DNA of 64,000 nucleotides from Bacteroidota bacterium (lineage in GTDB: Bacteria > Bacteroidota > Bacteroidia > UKL13-3), in NCBI GenBank assembly GCA_027491085.1, contig JAIXWW010000019.1, forward strand, positions 186,001 to 250,000, read 5' to 3'. Every line of letters starts with the position of its first letter. The stretch's first letter is position 1. The position numbers and the translations under genes are program-made. Shown here one piece after another: positions 34,223 to 43,797 of the stretch. The notes below the pieces were generated by a model. That model was not told the origin of the DNA. It saw only the letters and a program-made list of their open reading frames with translations, and did not search any database.

Positions 34223-35383
34223 CTAGGCTCTTTTGGCTCTTTCCCATGATACCGACTGTTTTCCTTTCAAAAATCTAAACAATCCTAAATACATACATAA
34301 ATTCATGATAAAAAAGTAGTATGGTACAAATAAAACTTTTACCTTAATTCTTTTATTTTCAAAGTACCAACCTAACAAAGCCAATGCATAAAATCCAATT
34401 TGAAGAATTAAAATAGTCGTATATAAACTACTTTGAGAAGCCAATAATACATTTGTTATAAGCAAAATCAACAATGATAATGGGGCTAAAGTCCATCTTA
34501 AAACTCTATGAGAAATGAATGCAAAAAATAAATTAAAATTATGGAATGGATTAAATGCTTTGCCTAGTCTTAGCATAGACTGCCAAGCACCAGCACTGAT
34601 TCTAATTTTCCGTTTCAATTCTTCTTTTACATTGGCACTTGCAGTTTCTGCAGCCCATGCATTTTTTTCATAAATTACTCTGTATCCATCTATGGCTATT
34701 TGCATGGATTGCATCAAATCGTCTAATAAAGAATCACCAGGTAACTCTTTATACAATGAGGTTCTGTAACTCATTAACTCACCAGCCGCCCCTACTACAC
34801 TATAAAAATCTGAATCCAATTTTTTTAATAACGATTCATATTTCCAATAAATACCTTCACCAGCCGTACTTGCACCTTCTTTATTGGTCGAAATTATTCG
34901 TTTTTCGCCAGTAACTGCTCCTACTTTTTCATCTTTATAATGTTTTACCAACTCCCTAATAGCCTCCTTATTTAAAGTGGTATTAGCATCGCAAAATGCA
35001 ACAATTGGAGTTGTAACATAAGTCATTGCTCTATTCATGGCAGCCGCTTTTCCACTACGCTTGTTTTCGTGAAGTGCTATTACCGCATCATATTTTTTTA
35101 TTCTATCAGGGGTATCATCTGAACTTCCATCACTAATAAAAATTAATTTCAATTTGTCTTTTGGGTAATCTAACTCTAAACTGTTTTTAATTTTCTCCTC
35201 AATGTAATCTGCTTCATTAAAACAAGGAACTACAAGCGTAACTTCAGGCTCATACGAACTATCAAACTCCATTTTCTTTTTAATAGAATTCTTAATTTTT
35301 ACAACAATATAAATAATTATTCCGTAGCCTATGTAGCTATAAAAAACAATTGCTATACATGTCCAAAATATAATTTCAAGCAT
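34223..35383 (-). CDS. Glycosyltransferase family 2, membrane-anchored
   Basis: An N-terminal helix precedes the GT-A domain: VTLVVPCFNEADYIEEKI near residue 48, LIFISDGSSDDTPD, the DxD-type segment VAFCDANTTLN, and RISAGAWQSMLR in place of QxxRW. Two to three C-terminal helices follow, giving a cellulose-synthase-like topology. It probably elongates the polysaccharide at the inner membrane. It is the last gene of the locus's minus-strand operon, with 34 bases separating it from the preceding gene. Sugar specificity cannot be read from sequence. Confidence 0.88.
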   Translation of the reverse strand: MLEIIFWTCIAIVFYSYIGYGIIIYIVVKIKNSIKKKMEFDSSYEPEVTLVVPCFNEADYIEEKIKNSLELDYPKDKLKLIFISDGSSDDTPDRIKKYDAVIALHENKRSGKAAAMNRAMTYVTTPIVAFCDANTTLNKEAIRELVKHYKDEKVGAVTGEKRIISTNKEGASTAGEGIYWKYESLLKKLDSDFYSVVGAAGELMSYRTSLYKELPGDSLLDDLMQSMQIAIDGYRVIYEKNAWAAETASANVKEELKRKIRISAGAWQSMLRLGKAFNPFHNFNLFFAFISHRVLRWTLAPLSLLILLITNVLLASQSSLYTTILILQIGFYALALLGWYFENKRIKVKVLFVPYYFFIMNLCMYLGLFRFLKGKQSVSWERAKRA

Positions 35384-35417
35384 AATTTTTTATCAGTTAA
35401 GTATTGCAATTTAAATA

Positions 35418-36548
35418 TTAAACTACAAATTGTTTATAAATATTAAGTGTTAATTGCGCATTATTATACCACGTAAATTCCTTAACACGTTCAAACCCTT
35501 TAATCCTTAAATCTTCCCTTAATTGCTCATCATTTTGCACCTTAATAATTGCATCAGCAATCTCATCAGGATTAAATGGATTTACAAAAACGGCCGAATT
35601 TTGGGCTATTTCGGGCATAGAAGAAGTATTTGAGGTAATTAAAGGTGCACCACAAGCCATTGCTTCTAGTAAGGGTATTCCAAAACTTTCGCGCAATGAT
35701 GGATATAGAAATAAATTAGCTTGACTATAAATTGCAGGCAAATCTTTATTAGGTACATAGCCACTAAAAACAATATCATCCATTAATGACTCGTCATTAA
35801 TTTGCTTCATTAACCCTTGCAAATAATTTCTATTGATATCAAGCATTAATAACTTACTTTTCAATAGATTTTTTTTCTTTAAGATTGAAAGTGCTTTTAA
35901 TACCCCAATTACATTTTTTTTAGGATCGGTGTTACCTAAAAAGAACATATAATCATCAGGTAAATTGTACTGTTTTTTAGCTCGTGCCAATTCAATTTTA
36001 TCAGTAACTGGAGCAAAGTGATTACCAACTCCATTATAGGCAGTTGAAACCTGATTATTTGTTAGGTTAAAATATGATTTTATTCTATCGTTTTCAAAAT
36101 TAGAAACCGTTAAAATATGCTTAGCTAACTTAACAGCCTTAGGAACATTCCATCGCCTGTATAAGTTTCCAAAAATTTGGTATGTAGTACCCTGAGTGAA
36201 ATTCCATTTTTCAAGGTAAATGATATCATGCAAGGTTAAAACCAAAGGAACATTGATAAAAATAGGTGATGTATTACTAGTACAATGTAATATTTCTACA
36301 CCATATTCTTTAACAGCTTTTGGCAAATAATATTGTTCCCAGATTGGGTAAAGAGCTGGTTTAACTTTTACTATTTTAAAATTAGAGGCAACAGGCAAAG
36401 CATCAATGTCTTCAATGTTATTGACAAAAATAAAGTACTCGTTTATTTTATCAACTATTTGTAATTGCTTTATTAATTCTAAAGCAACCATATCCATTCC
36501 ATGCTTTTTTTTCCGGAAAATTCGCTGTGCTTCTATTCCAATTTTCAT
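35418..36548 (-). CDS. Glycosyltransferase family 4 (GT-B)
   Basis: The 376-residue protein has the GT4 hallmarks: an N-terminal MKIGIEAQRIFRKKKHGMD, the linker ILTVSNFENDRI, then YMFFLGNTDPKKN, and the donor-binding region SLRESFGIPLLEAMACGAPLITSN near residue 285. The ESFGxPxLEAMAxG pattern contains the conserved EX7E glutamates. It should transfer an NDP-sugar on the cytoplasmic side during repeat-unit assembly. It starts 4 bases after the preceding GT2 gene, so translation is probably coupled. Confidence 0.92.
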   Translation of the reverse strand: MKIGIEAQRIFRKKKHGMDMVALELIKQLQIVDKINEYFIFVNNIEDIDALPVASNFKIVKVKPALYPIWEQYYLPKAVKEYGVEILHCTSNTSPIFINVPLVLTLHDIIYLEKWNFTQGTTYQIFGNLYRRWNVPKAVKLAKHILTVSNFENDRIKSYFNLTNNQVSTAYNGVGNHFAPVTDKIELARAKKQYNLPDDYMFFLGNTDPKKNVIGVLKALSILKKKNLLKSKLLMLDINRNYLQGLMKQINDESLMDDIVFSGYVPNKDLPAIYSQANLFLYPSLRESFGIPLLEAMACGAPLITSNTSSMPEIAQNSAVFVNPFNPDEIADAIIKVQNDEQLREDLRIKGFERVKEFTWYNNAQLTLNIYKQFVV

Positions 36549-36552
36549 TTGC

Positions 36553-37758
36553 TTATTCTCCTTTTTCTAAATCATTACTATTTTCAGCCACAAACTCATG
36601 TTTGGTATGTATGAACTTTTTGCTCGCAGCACCTTTACTTCTTATTAAAGCTACTATCATTAACAAAATAGCTTTAGGCACTGAAAGTGATGCTTGGATA
36701 GTTTTTAAATTATAGTATTTTTTAGGTATTCCTAAAATGTATGATGTACAACAAAATATAAATAAGGTAAAAAATAAATAATTAAAAGTAAAGAAATCGA
36801 AAAAAATAGTGAGAGCGCTTAAGGCCGAAATAGCAATCAATAAAACCCTTGGCAACAATACTTTTTGCATTGCTTTGTCAAAAAAATCAAAATTTTTATT
36901 TACCAATAGTTCTATTATTCCATCAAATAATACTTTATTAAAATCAAAAAACTGAGAAGCTATCCACCTTCTGCGTTGATTCATAAATACATCTGAAGAA
37001 GCAACTTTTTCATCAAATACGTAGGCATCGCTTTCATACAAAATTTTATGCTTATCGCGTAGAAGCAGTATTTCAAGTTCTTTATCTTCAACAGGACTTT
37101 CAATACCAAGCATTATATCCTTACAATACTTATACTGAATAACAAAGCCACTTCCAATTAGGGCTGATGCAACCCCTAAACCTATATGTCCTTTTCTGAA
37201 AATATTATTATTGATTTCTTCACTTATACCATCTAAAACGGCAAAAGAAGTATTAGCATTTTTAGCAGTCCTGTGTGCTTGTAGCACCATTTCATTATTC
37301 TGAAGACGAGTATTGATTTTTTGTAAAAATTCATATTCCATGATATTATCAACATCAAGAATGCAGCAATAATCGTAAGTTTCGGGAAGAAGTGCTAAAG
37401 CTGTGTTTAATGATTTGGCTTTTGTACTGATCTCAAATTGAACAGGAATTAATTTAATATCTAAATCTGCTAGTAGGTCTAATGTTTTTTCTTGTAAACT
37501 ATCAGCAATTACAACAATATCATAGTACTTTTTATCATAACTTTGCTTTAGCGATTCAATTGCAGTATTTAATATAATTTCATCACTTTTATAAGCAGGA
37601 ATAAGTATGGCAAATCTGTTATACTTTCTTACAGCTTTTGTAAAATTTGTTTTTTTGTATAAAAAAGCTCCAAATGAATATATCGTAACATAAAATATAT
37701 TAAACGACAAATACAGTAAAGCAATTAATTCAAGTATAAAAAATAAATATTTAATCAT
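36553..37758 (-). CDS. Membrane glycosyltransferase, family 2
   Basis: An N-terminal helix (LFFILELIALLYLSFNIFYV) leads into a GT-A domain with FAILIPAYKSDEIIL, the DxD site CCILDVDNIMEYEF, and the QxxRW-like NQRRRWIASQFF near residue 263. C-terminal helices follow. It is paralogous to the 25998-27176 protein over nearly its full length. The topology suggests an inner-membrane glycosyltransferase. The C-terminal tail (KGAASKKFIHTKHEFV) parallels the paralog's GANRAFIATPHHAK. It is placed mid-operon. Confidence 0.9.
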   Translation of the reverse strand: MIKYLFFILELIALLYLSFNIFYVTIYSFGAFLYKKTNFTKAVRKYNRFAILIPAYKSDEIILNTAIESLKQSYDKKYYDIVVIADSLQEKTLDLLADLDIKLIPVQFEISTKAKSLNTALALLPETYDYCCILDVDNIMEYEFLQKINTRLQNNEMVLQAHRTAKNANTSFAVLDGISEEINNNIFRKGHIGLGVASALIGSGFVIQYKYCKDIMLGIESPVEDKELEILLLRDKHKILYESDAYVFDEKVASSDVFMNQRRRWIASQFFDFNKVLFDGIIELLVNKNFDFFDKAMQKVLLPRVLLIAISALSALTIFFDFFTFNYLFFTLFIFCCTSYILGIPKKYYNLKTIQASLSVPKAILLMIVALIRSKGAASKKFIHTKHEFVAENSNDLEKGE

Positions 37759-37805
37759 AGGTGTGGTTTACAATCTCAAAAAATTTAGTTCGTTTCAAAT
37801 TTAAA

Positions 37806-38738
37806 TTATATTATTTGAAAATCATTATAAATAACTCCTTCATTTAATGAAATATTATTTCCTTTAAAATTCCATAACACCCCTCTTAAAAAAGGCCAAA
37901 TTAGATTAAACTCCTTATTTATCAATAAACTTAATAATCCTTTAGGTGTAGCAATTAAAATAAAAAATATGATACAAGCCAAATGTTGAAGGCCTTTGGT
38001 ATTGCGTTTTGTATAAATTAATCTATTTCGAGTTAAATAGTACGTTTTCAATGGACTAGACTTACCAGTAGTCATGGACTCTTTGTGATAAACAACAGAA
38101 TTACCACAATACCAAATTTCGAAACCTGCTTGTTTCACCCTTTCGCAAAAATCAATTTCTTCGTAATACAAAAAAAACAATTCAGCCATCAATCCAACTT
38201 TTTTTATAGCAGCTTTGCTAATTAACATAGCAGCACCATGAGCTAGATTAGTCCTATAGTTCACATTAAATTTTGCATTGTCTTTCTCCATATAGCCAAT
38301 ACCAAAACCTCGTCCTGTATAAAAATTAATACCCGTATGGCCTGCATATTGAATGGTGGAAGGATTACTAAAATATAATAATTTGGAGGATGCTATACCA
38401 ATGTTTTTATTTTGTTCCATTAAATTAACAATTGGCTCTAAAAAATTCCTTTGAACCTCTGTATCATTATTTAACAGGAAAAAATATTCACCCTTGGCTT
38501 GGCGCATGGCTAAATTATTACCTGCTGCAAACCCTACATTATTAGCACTTTTAATTAAATTAATGGCGGGGTACTTTTCCTTTAATATATCGGGCGAATT
38601 TGATGAAGCATTATCAACCACAAAGACTTCAATATTTTTATAGGTAATTTCAAAAATGGACTTTAGAAATAAATCAGTGATTTCATTTCCATTGAAATTT
38701 ACAGTAATTATTGATATGAGCGGTTGATTTTCCAACAT
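37806..38738 (-). CDS. Glycosyltransferase family 2 (rhamnosyltransferase-like)
   Basis: The 310-residue protein has the N-terminal PLISIITVNFNGNEITDLFL, VFVVDNASSN, the AGNNLAM segment, and FLLNNDTEV as the DxD-type site. FLYYEEIDFCERVKQAG near 198-214 is the ED-type catalytic region seen in WbbL/rhamnosyltransferase relatives. A short hydrophobic stretch near residue 255 may associate with the membrane. It likely adds one sugar to the lipid-linked repeat; the sugar is not known. Confidence 0.92.
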   Translation of the reverse strand: MLENQPLISIITVNFNGNEITDLFLKSIFEITYKNIEVFVVDNASSNSPDILKEKYPAINLIKSANNVGFAAGNNLAMRQAKGEYFFLLNNDTEVQRNFLEPIVNLMEQNKNIGIASSKLLYFSNPSTIQYAGHTGINFYTGRGFGIGYMEKDNAKFNVNYRTNLAHGAAMLISKAAIKKVGLMAELFFLYYEEIDFCERVKQAGFEIWYCGNSVVYHKESMTTGKSSPLKTYYLTRNRLIYTKRNTKGLQHLACIIFFILIATPKGLLSLLINKEFNLIWPFLRGVLWNFKGNNISLNEGVIYNDFQII

Positions 38739-38757
38739 TTAAATTATTAATTCACAA

Positions 38758-40215
38758 TTATTTCTCAGCCAGTTTTTTGCTTTCATCTGCCAAAAACTCA
38801 ACATCTAATTTATTCGATATGGTTAAATACACCATACATATATACATGATAGGACCCATAGGCGATTGTCCGAAGATAGGATTTGCTAAACTAGCAATAA
38901 TAATTCCTATAAATCCACCATAAACCGCAATCATTTTATAACGCAAATCTGGACTACGAAGTTTATAAATATTTTCAAAACCCACTACCAACACATATGA
39001 TAAACCAAGCAAATGCAGGAATAAACCAACAATACCACTTTGTGCCCAAATAGATACGAACCAACTATCGGTAGGTAAACTTGCTAAAACAGATCCTGGA
39101 TAAAAACGAATACCAAATACATCGGTAGTACCCACCCCTGCCCCAAAAGGCTTATTCACTAAATAATTACTAATTAATTCCTGATTCTTTAATCGAACCA
39201 TCAAAGAAGCTTCTTTTGGATCCAGCGCTGTCCTAATCCTAAAAATTTGATAATTACTACTACCAATATTTGTAAATTTCAGGAATGAAAATAATACGAT
39301 ACCGATTACTAATCCATAAATTAATGTTGTAAATCGTTTAATCAAAATCAAATAAAACAAAAACCCGAAAATTAAAATAAATACCGGACCACGAGAACCT
39401 GAAATAGAGAATCCTAAAAAAGTAAAAAATGCAATTGCGAGAAAAGTGAACCTTCTTTTTCTTGAATAAGGTCCAAAGCTTAAAATAAAAGTAATAAATG
39501 ACACAAACGCCATGGTAGCTCCAAATTGACCTGCATCAGAATAAAATGAAAACGCTCTTAACTGGCCATTTAAAATATGAGTTACATTTCCGCCATCGGC
39601 AAGCCATCTGGCTTCAAAAGCATCCGTTCCTAAAATAATTTGCTTGAAACCCCATATTGTACTGATTACAGCCCAAACTATAAGTAGTTTCAAAAAGTTA
39701 TTAAAATCCTTTTTACTATCCATGTAAAGCAATACCAATGGTATAACCTGTATAGAATAAAGAGAAATACCTCGAATACCATAAATTAAGGATTGGATTT
39801 TACCAAGTTCGGGATTCACCACTAAAAATATAGTGTAGATAAACCAAATTAATGTAACGTAAAATACACCTTGTTTTAATTTAGCGGCACTTTCCCATTT
39901 AATATTAATCAACATAGAAAGAGTAGTTAAAAATAAAATAAAATCCACCCCTAATCCAAGGGGAATATTAGGAATATAACGGGCTAAACCATTTGAGAAA
40001 AAACTATAATTAATATAAGCTAAAATACCAAAATAAGGATTTATAAATACTAAAATTACAAATCCAAAAACCAATGGAATTGAAATTGCAATTAAGCCAA
40101 TTGTTGAATCTCCTGTAGAAATCAACATTGCAAGTAAAGCTCCCACAATTAGCATAATAAAGCCAATACTGTAATTTGCTACACTAGCATTTAAGGTATT
40201 TGTTTGGGGTCTCAT
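38758..40215 (-). CDS. O-antigen polymerase/ligase-like membrane protein (Wzy/WaaL type)
   Basis: The 485-residue polytopic protein has about 12 helices and a large periplasmic loop (roughly residues 325-385) containing GAGVGTTDVFGIRFYPGSV and PTDSWFVSIWAQSGIVG, the typical pattern of the O-antigen ligase/polymerase superfamily. Conserved Arg-containing FSISGSRGPVFIL is also visible. Position between flippase and glycosyltransferases suggests it polymerises repeat units, but the Wzy and WaaL types cannot be separated by sequence. It starts 3 bases after the flippase gene. Confidence 0.87.
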   Translation of the reverse strand: MRPQTNTLNASVANYSIGFIMLIVGALLAMLISTGDSTIGLIAISIPLVFGFVILVFINPYFGILAYINYSFFSNGLARYIPNIPLGLGVDFILFLTTLSMLINIKWESAAKLKQGVFYVTLIWFIYTIFLVVNPELGKIQSLIYGIRGISLYSIQVIPLVLLYMDSKKDFNNFLKLLIVWAVISTIWGFKQIILGTDAFEARWLADGGNVTHILNGQLRAFSFYSDAGQFGATMAFVSFITFILSFGPYSRKRRFTFLAIAFFTFLGFSISGSRGPVFILIFGFLFYLILIKRFTTLIYGLVIGIVLFSFLKFTNIGSSNYQIFRIRTALDPKEASLMVRLKNQELISNYLVNKPFGAGVGTTDVFGIRFYPGSVLASLPTDSWFVSIWAQSGIVGLFLHLLGLSYVLVVGFENIYKLRSPDLRYKMIAVYGGFIGIIIASLANPIFGQSPMGPIMYICMVYLTISNKLDVEFLADESKKLAEK

Positions 40216-40218
40216 TTT

Positions 40219-41553
40219 TTAAATATTATTATGTGTTATAGTTTTTAATTTAAATACAAACTCTTGAAATCCTAACTTAAAAACATTAAGAAAACTAACT
40301 TCGATATGTTTATTTAATAAGTACATTCCATAAATTACACCTGTAGCAAAAGTAAATGTACTAACAATTGCAACCGATTCTAATGTTCCAAATAAATAGA
40401 GGCAAACAATATCACCAATTACATTTACTGTTAACATTAGTATTACTTTTATGAAATTTAACCTTGGTTTATTTATTATATCAAGCATTACTCCACTAAG
40501 TTTGTCAATTGGAGTTAGCGCAGTATAAATAGAAAACAATTTTAAAAGTAGGGCTGCATCTTTGTACTGATTTCCTGCTAAAACAATTACAATTTGCTCA
40601 GCAAACACAAAACTTATTATAGAAAGTGGGAACAACAATAAAAATAAAAAGCCTGTTTTTCTTTCAAATTCTTTCTTTAACAAAACCATATTCCCACTTG
40701 CATATATGGTTGACAAGGCAGGCATATTGGTGATTGCAAAACTCCTTATCACCAAATCAAAAACATCTACAACCCTTGAAGGAACATTATAAGTAGCTAC
40801 TGCAACTGTTCCTAAAAACTTTCCTATTAAAAATGAATCAGAACCTTTAAGCAAATTTGAACCAACTAAAGTTCCCATACTGAACTTTCCAAATTGAAAC
40901 AATTCTTTTAAACCAGCATTTGTTCTGTTTTTAAAATAATTTATACCCGTCCAACCATTAAAGAAACAAATAATTGTGGTAAATAATTGTGCAAGTGAAT
41001 ATGCAATTAGTATAGATACAATTTTATCAAAACTAAAAAACAATAAAAAAACAATTGCAAGAACAATGAATAACATCTGGTTGTAAATACGAGCTAAACT
41101 CATTTGGAAAATCCGAAGCTCTGCATTTAATATCCAGGTAGCAAAATTAAATGGTAAAGAAAAAATCGAAATAATAAGCAGCCAAAAAAAGAATGAATGA
41201 TAATCTGGCAATATATTGAACAGAAAAAATATGCCATAAATAACTCCAATTATTAGTGCATAAGCCGCGTTAACATAAATTGATAAATGCCATGATGAAC
41301 CAATAACTTGATGTCGTTCTTCATTATCAATAGCTTGAGTATAATTCTTTATAAATGCATTAAGAACCATACCGGTTCTTAATGTATCAAATATGCCATA
41401 TATTGTTAAAAAAATTATCCAAATTCCAAACTCTTGTTTGCTAGTATATCGGGCTAATAAAGCAAATGAAAGCAACCCAAGTAAAGCACTTACACCATTA
41501 CCAAGTAATGATATAAAACTTTTACTTTTAAGTAAACTTATGAGTCCTTTCAT
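40219..41553 (-). CDS. Polysaccharide flippase (Wzx, MOP superfamily)
   Basis: The 444-residue protein has about 12-14 helices. The early motif LGNGVSALLGLLSFALLARYTSKQEFGIWII matches the Wzx/RfbX opening, and LLKGSDSFLIGKFLGTVAVATYNVPSRV the mid-protein repeat. It should flip lipid-linked repeat units across the inner membrane. It lies 21 bases after the Wzz-like gene and is followed after 3 bases by the polymerase-like gene, a classic Wzx-Wzy pair. Confidence 0.9.
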   Translation of the reverse strand: MKGLISLLKSKSFISLLGNGVSALLGLLSFALLARYTSKQEFGIWIIFLTIYGIFDTLRTGMVLNAFIKNYTQAIDNEERHQVIGSSWHLSIYVNAAYALIIGVIYGIFFLFNILPDYHSFFFWLLIISIFSLPFNFATWILNAELRIFQMSLARIYNQMLFIVLAIVFLLFFSFDKIVSILIAYSLAQLFTTIICFFNGWTGINYFKNRTNAGLKELFQFGKFSMGTLVGSNLLKGSDSFLIGKFLGTVAVATYNVPSRVVDVFDLVIRSFAITNMPALSTIYASGNMVLLKKEFERKTGFLFLLLFPLSIISFVFAEQIVIVLAGNQYKDAALLLKLFSIYTALTPIDKLSGVMLDIINKPRLNFIKVILMLTVNVIGDIVCLYLFGTLESVAIVSTFTFATGVIYGMYLLNKHIEVSFLNVFKLGFQEFVFKLKTITHNNI

Positions 41554-41574
41554 TTGATATTATTATAAAAATCA

Positions 41575-43758
41575 TTAAGCTTTAACTAAAGCACTCTTAA
41601 CACTTCCAACTGACTTGCGAGGAGCTTCACCAACAACGCTTACTAAGTTTTCAGGTGCTACATAATTTAACCAAACCATAATTTTGTTTGAATTATCTGT
41701 AGCTTTTTGAAATAAATTAAGCATGTATTTATCAGAGCTAGCCCATGGTCTTCTGCTATCTAACATTAATAATGAAAGTTTTGAATTCTTTATTAATTGA
41801 TTAGGGATTGCATTCACACTTATTGCAGGTACTTCTAAAATTATAAAATTATAAGCTTCTTTATTTACTCTCGAAAATTCCGGTAATAAATTTTGCTCTG
41901 ATTTTGCACTAAATAATTTACTTGTTACATCATATCTAATAGCTCTAAATCTTCTATCTTCTGTTTCAACATCATCTACTCTTTCGTCATTTGTAATGAA
42001 CAAAACAGAGTAATCTAAACTATAAAGTTTTTCAGCTAGCTTATTGGCGGCATAAGTTTTACCTTCTTGCTCTCTATTACTAATTATTGTAATCAAGTAA
42101 TTATTTATAGGTTCAGAACTGCTTTCTAACTCAATCTTCAAATTAGAAACAGCAAAATCTAAAAGTGTATTTTCTAATCTTGCGCTTGATAAATCACCTT
42201 CGTTAGTAACAGGTAAAGCACTAAATAATTTCAGTCCAGTTAACTCTTCCGCCCTTGCAGTATCTTTAATTGATGAGTCTAAAACTTCACGAGCAACAAA
42301 ATAAGTAAGCAACAAGAAAAATGCTGCTAAAAACGAAACTACAATTAATAATAATCTTCTGCTTGGTAATGGTTTTGTTGGAAATGAAGGTGAATCCATA
42401 ACTTGTAAACTATTACTCATTTCTATATTTTGTTGACGTAATTTAGCCAAATGTAAACCATGTAAAATTTCTAAATATTGTTTTTCAGCCACATCAATTT
42501 CACGTTCCAATCTACTCATTTGCATTCCAAGAGGAGAAAACTCAGTATATTGACGGTCGAATTCTTTTCTTCTATCAACGTGAACTTTTAAACGTGCTTC
42601 AGATTCATCAGCAGCTAAAGTTTCACTTAACCATTTGTTCAACATATTATCTTGAGGAACAGATTCAATGGTATTGTTTAAACTATAGTATTGAAGTACA
42701 TATAATTGTATTTCTTTTTTTAGATTATTAACCCTATTTAAAATTGGAACAATTTGATTAGTTGGATTACCATAAATTTTTGCTCTTTCTAATTGTTCGT
42801 TAGCCTCACCCAATTCTTTACGTAATTTATTAAGTGCAGCATTGTTTTTTAGTAAGATTTCTCTGCTTTCTAACTTATCTTCTAATCGTGCAATTGCCTT
42901 TTTACTGGCTTCATAATTAGATAATTCTTTGTAGTAATCTGTTTCATTCGTTTCTTTTTCTTCCGCTAAAAACTTAGTTTGTTCATTGTAATTAATAATT
43001 TTATTTCTTACACCAAAGTCTTTTAATTTGTTTTCAGAATTATTCAAATCAGCAGCAGCTTCTTTAAGTCTGGCCTCAAACCATTTTACAACATTGATAG
43101 TTTCAGAGCCTTTTAAATATTTAAATTTAGAAATAAAAGTTTCAGACAAAAACTTAACAGTCCAAACAGCTACACCCGGATCATTTGATTTAAATGATAA
43201 ATCAACGAAATCGGAAGCTTGCTTTCTCTCAACAGTTAAATTAGAATTAATTAACTCTATGCTATAAAAACCTTTGTTATTATTTATCATTTGAGCGATG
43301 ATATTATCTCCGCTTGAATGAAGTTCTTTCATTATTTTTTCAGCTGTTTCAGCTTCGTTTTTACCTATTAAAGTATTTCTCTCGTCATGAGGAATTTGTT
43401 TTGCCAAAATATCAAAACCTTCTTGTCCTAAAGTAGAAAGTTCAGGCTCTTGTAACATTAAATGTTTGGCAAGCAATTTTACTGAAACCTCCTCCAATGT
43501 TTGGCGAGAGCGAATGGTAACCATTAAGTTATCAAATGCGTTATTAATAGCAAAATAATCAAAAGTTGATCCTGCGCCTTCGCCTGTATTAGCCAAATTA
43601 AAGCCTGAAGCAATACCAGTATAAACACTAGCACCCGAAACATATTCTTTAGGTAGTTTTGCTGTAAAAAAGTATACTAGCACAGCAACTAAAGAAGGAA
43701 ATAAAATTAACCATTTAAGTTTTTTTCCTATTATTCGCGAAAATTGTGAAAAATTCAT
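41575..43758 (-). CDS. Wzz/Wzc-like chain-length protein with decayed ATPase domain
   Basis: The 727-residue protein has the polysaccharide co-polymerase layout: first helix LKWLILFPSLVAVLVYFF (about 14-31), a long periplasmic coiled-coil region, and a second helix RRLLLIVVSFLAAFFLLLTYF near 467-487. A BY-kinase-like domain follows, but it is degenerate. The P-loop is SNREQEGKTYAA, the Walker A' region VLFITNDERVDD lacks its Asp pattern, Walker B reads NFIILEVPAI, and there is no C-terminal Tyr cluster. It probably controls chain length or export without kinase activity. It is the second gene of the operon, after the TolC-like gene. Confidence 0.88.
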   Translation of the reverse strand: MNFSQFSRIIGKKLKWLILFPSLVAVLVYFFTAKLPKEYVSGASVYTGIASGFNLANTGEGAGSTFDYFAINNAFDNLMVTIRSRQTLEEVSVKLLAKHLMLQEPELSTLGQEGFDILAKQIPHDERNTLIGKNEAETAEKIMKELHSSGDNIIAQMINNNKGFYSIELINSNLTVERKQASDFVDLSFKSNDPGVAVWTVKFLSETFISKFKYLKGSETINVVKWFEARLKEAAADLNNSENKLKDFGVRNKIINYNEQTKFLAEEKETNETDYYKELSNYEASKKAIARLEDKLESREILLKNNAALNKLRKELGEANEQLERAKIYGNPTNQIVPILNRVNNLKKEIQLYVLQYYSLNNTIESVPQDNMLNKWLSETLAADESEARLKVHVDRRKEFDRQYTEFSPLGMQMSRLEREIDVAEKQYLEILHGLHLAKLRQQNIEMSNSLQVMDSPSFPTKPLPSRRLLLIVVSFLAAFFLLLTYFVAREVLDSSIKDTARAEELTGLKLFSALPVTNEGDLSSARLENTLLDFAVSNLKIELESSSEPINNYLITIISNREQEGKTYAANKLAEKLYSLDYSVLFITNDERVDDVETEDRRFRAIRYDVTSKLFSAKSEQNLLPEFSRVNKEAYNFIILEVPAISVNAIPNQLIKNSKLSLLMLDSRRPWASSDKYMLNLFQKATDNSNKIMVWLNYVAPENLVSVVGEAPRKSVGSVKSALVKA

Positions 43759-43797
43759 ATTATTAAATTTTGTGTTTTTTTATCAATAAATACTAAA

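Noticed and set aside
41575-43758. Active BY-tyrosine kinase
   Set aside because: Walker A, A' and B residues are degraded and the C-terminal tyrosine cluster is absent.
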